The notes under the pieces were generated by a model that saw nothing but the letters and a program-made list of their open reading frames with translations, ran no database searches and had not been told where the DNA came from. From the NCBI GenBank assembly GCA_964480725.1, contig CAYZQO010000014.1, forward strand, positions 1-64,000: 64,000 nt of DNA, read 5' to 3'. The first letter of the stretch is position 1; every line of letters begins with the position of its first letter. Below are positions 63,985 through 64,000 of this stretch, in pieces. Source of the stretch: JAFGBI01 sp964480725. GTDB taxonomy: Bacteria > Myxococcota_A > Polyangia > Polyangiales > Polyangiaceae. The position numbers were made by a program, and so were the translations under genes.

Positions 63985-64000
63985 GGCGCCGTGTCGGCTC

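Overview
The window is very GC-rich chromosomal DNA with dense genes on both strands and no tRNA, rRNA, CRISPR array or insertion sequence that I could find. It looks myxobacterial (Myxococcota, probably Polyangia). The evidence is a C-terminal MYXO-CTERM sorting signal, MopE-type metal-binding repeats, many lipobox proteins with Gly-rich stalks, a DUF444/SpoVR pair and a GTP-type PEP carboxykinase. I support about 44 genes plus one doubtful small ORF. Nearly all end in TGA or TAG; one alone ends in TAA.

Layout: 1-5.3 kb holds a 5'-truncated gene, a PPC-domain lipoprotein, a von Willebrand A (VWA) lipoprotein, a TerB-like protein and a small lipoprotein overlapping leuB. 5.3-11.3 kb holds leuB, an EAL phosphodiesterase, a metallophosphoesterase and glnE. 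11.3-15.9 kb is a translationally coupled surface pair: a MYXO-CTERM/DUF4114 protein and a MopE-repeat lipoprotein. 16-20 kb carries dapA, a GH13 glucosidase and Mg-type hemB. 20-23.5 kb is an NfeD plus tandem flotillin module closed by a strong hairpin. 23.6-31 kb has a BioD/DRTGG protein and four lipoproteins. 31.4-35.3 kb is DUF444-SpoVR-TPR lipoprotein. 35.4-41.8 kb has a radical SAM enzyme, pckG, a secreted duplicated-domain protein, thiE and holB. 41.9-48.3 kb holds an M15-like peptidase with its TetR regulator, a dual-specificity phosphatase, a VanW protein and uvrC. 48.7-53.5 kb holds a second VWA lipoprotein, an orphan response regulator, a degenerate M23-like protein and a PPP-type phosphatase. 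53.7-61.6 kb is an envelope-assembly operon (lipoprotein, Omp85/TamA-like, TamB-like), followed by a sulfotransferase and rsmE.

Functionally the window mixes housekeeping enzymes with a heavy investment in the envelope: twelve lipobox proteins, one sorted surface protein, an Omp85/TamB pair and a flotillin module. The two VWA lipoproteins are full-length paralogues about 45 kb apart.

The most general signal is regulatory. At least six unrelated genes without a Shine-Dalgarno have a TANNNT hexamer exactly 7 nt before the start codon, and two more have one 6 or 8 nt before it. This is what leaderless transcripts would give, and it also helped choose start codons.
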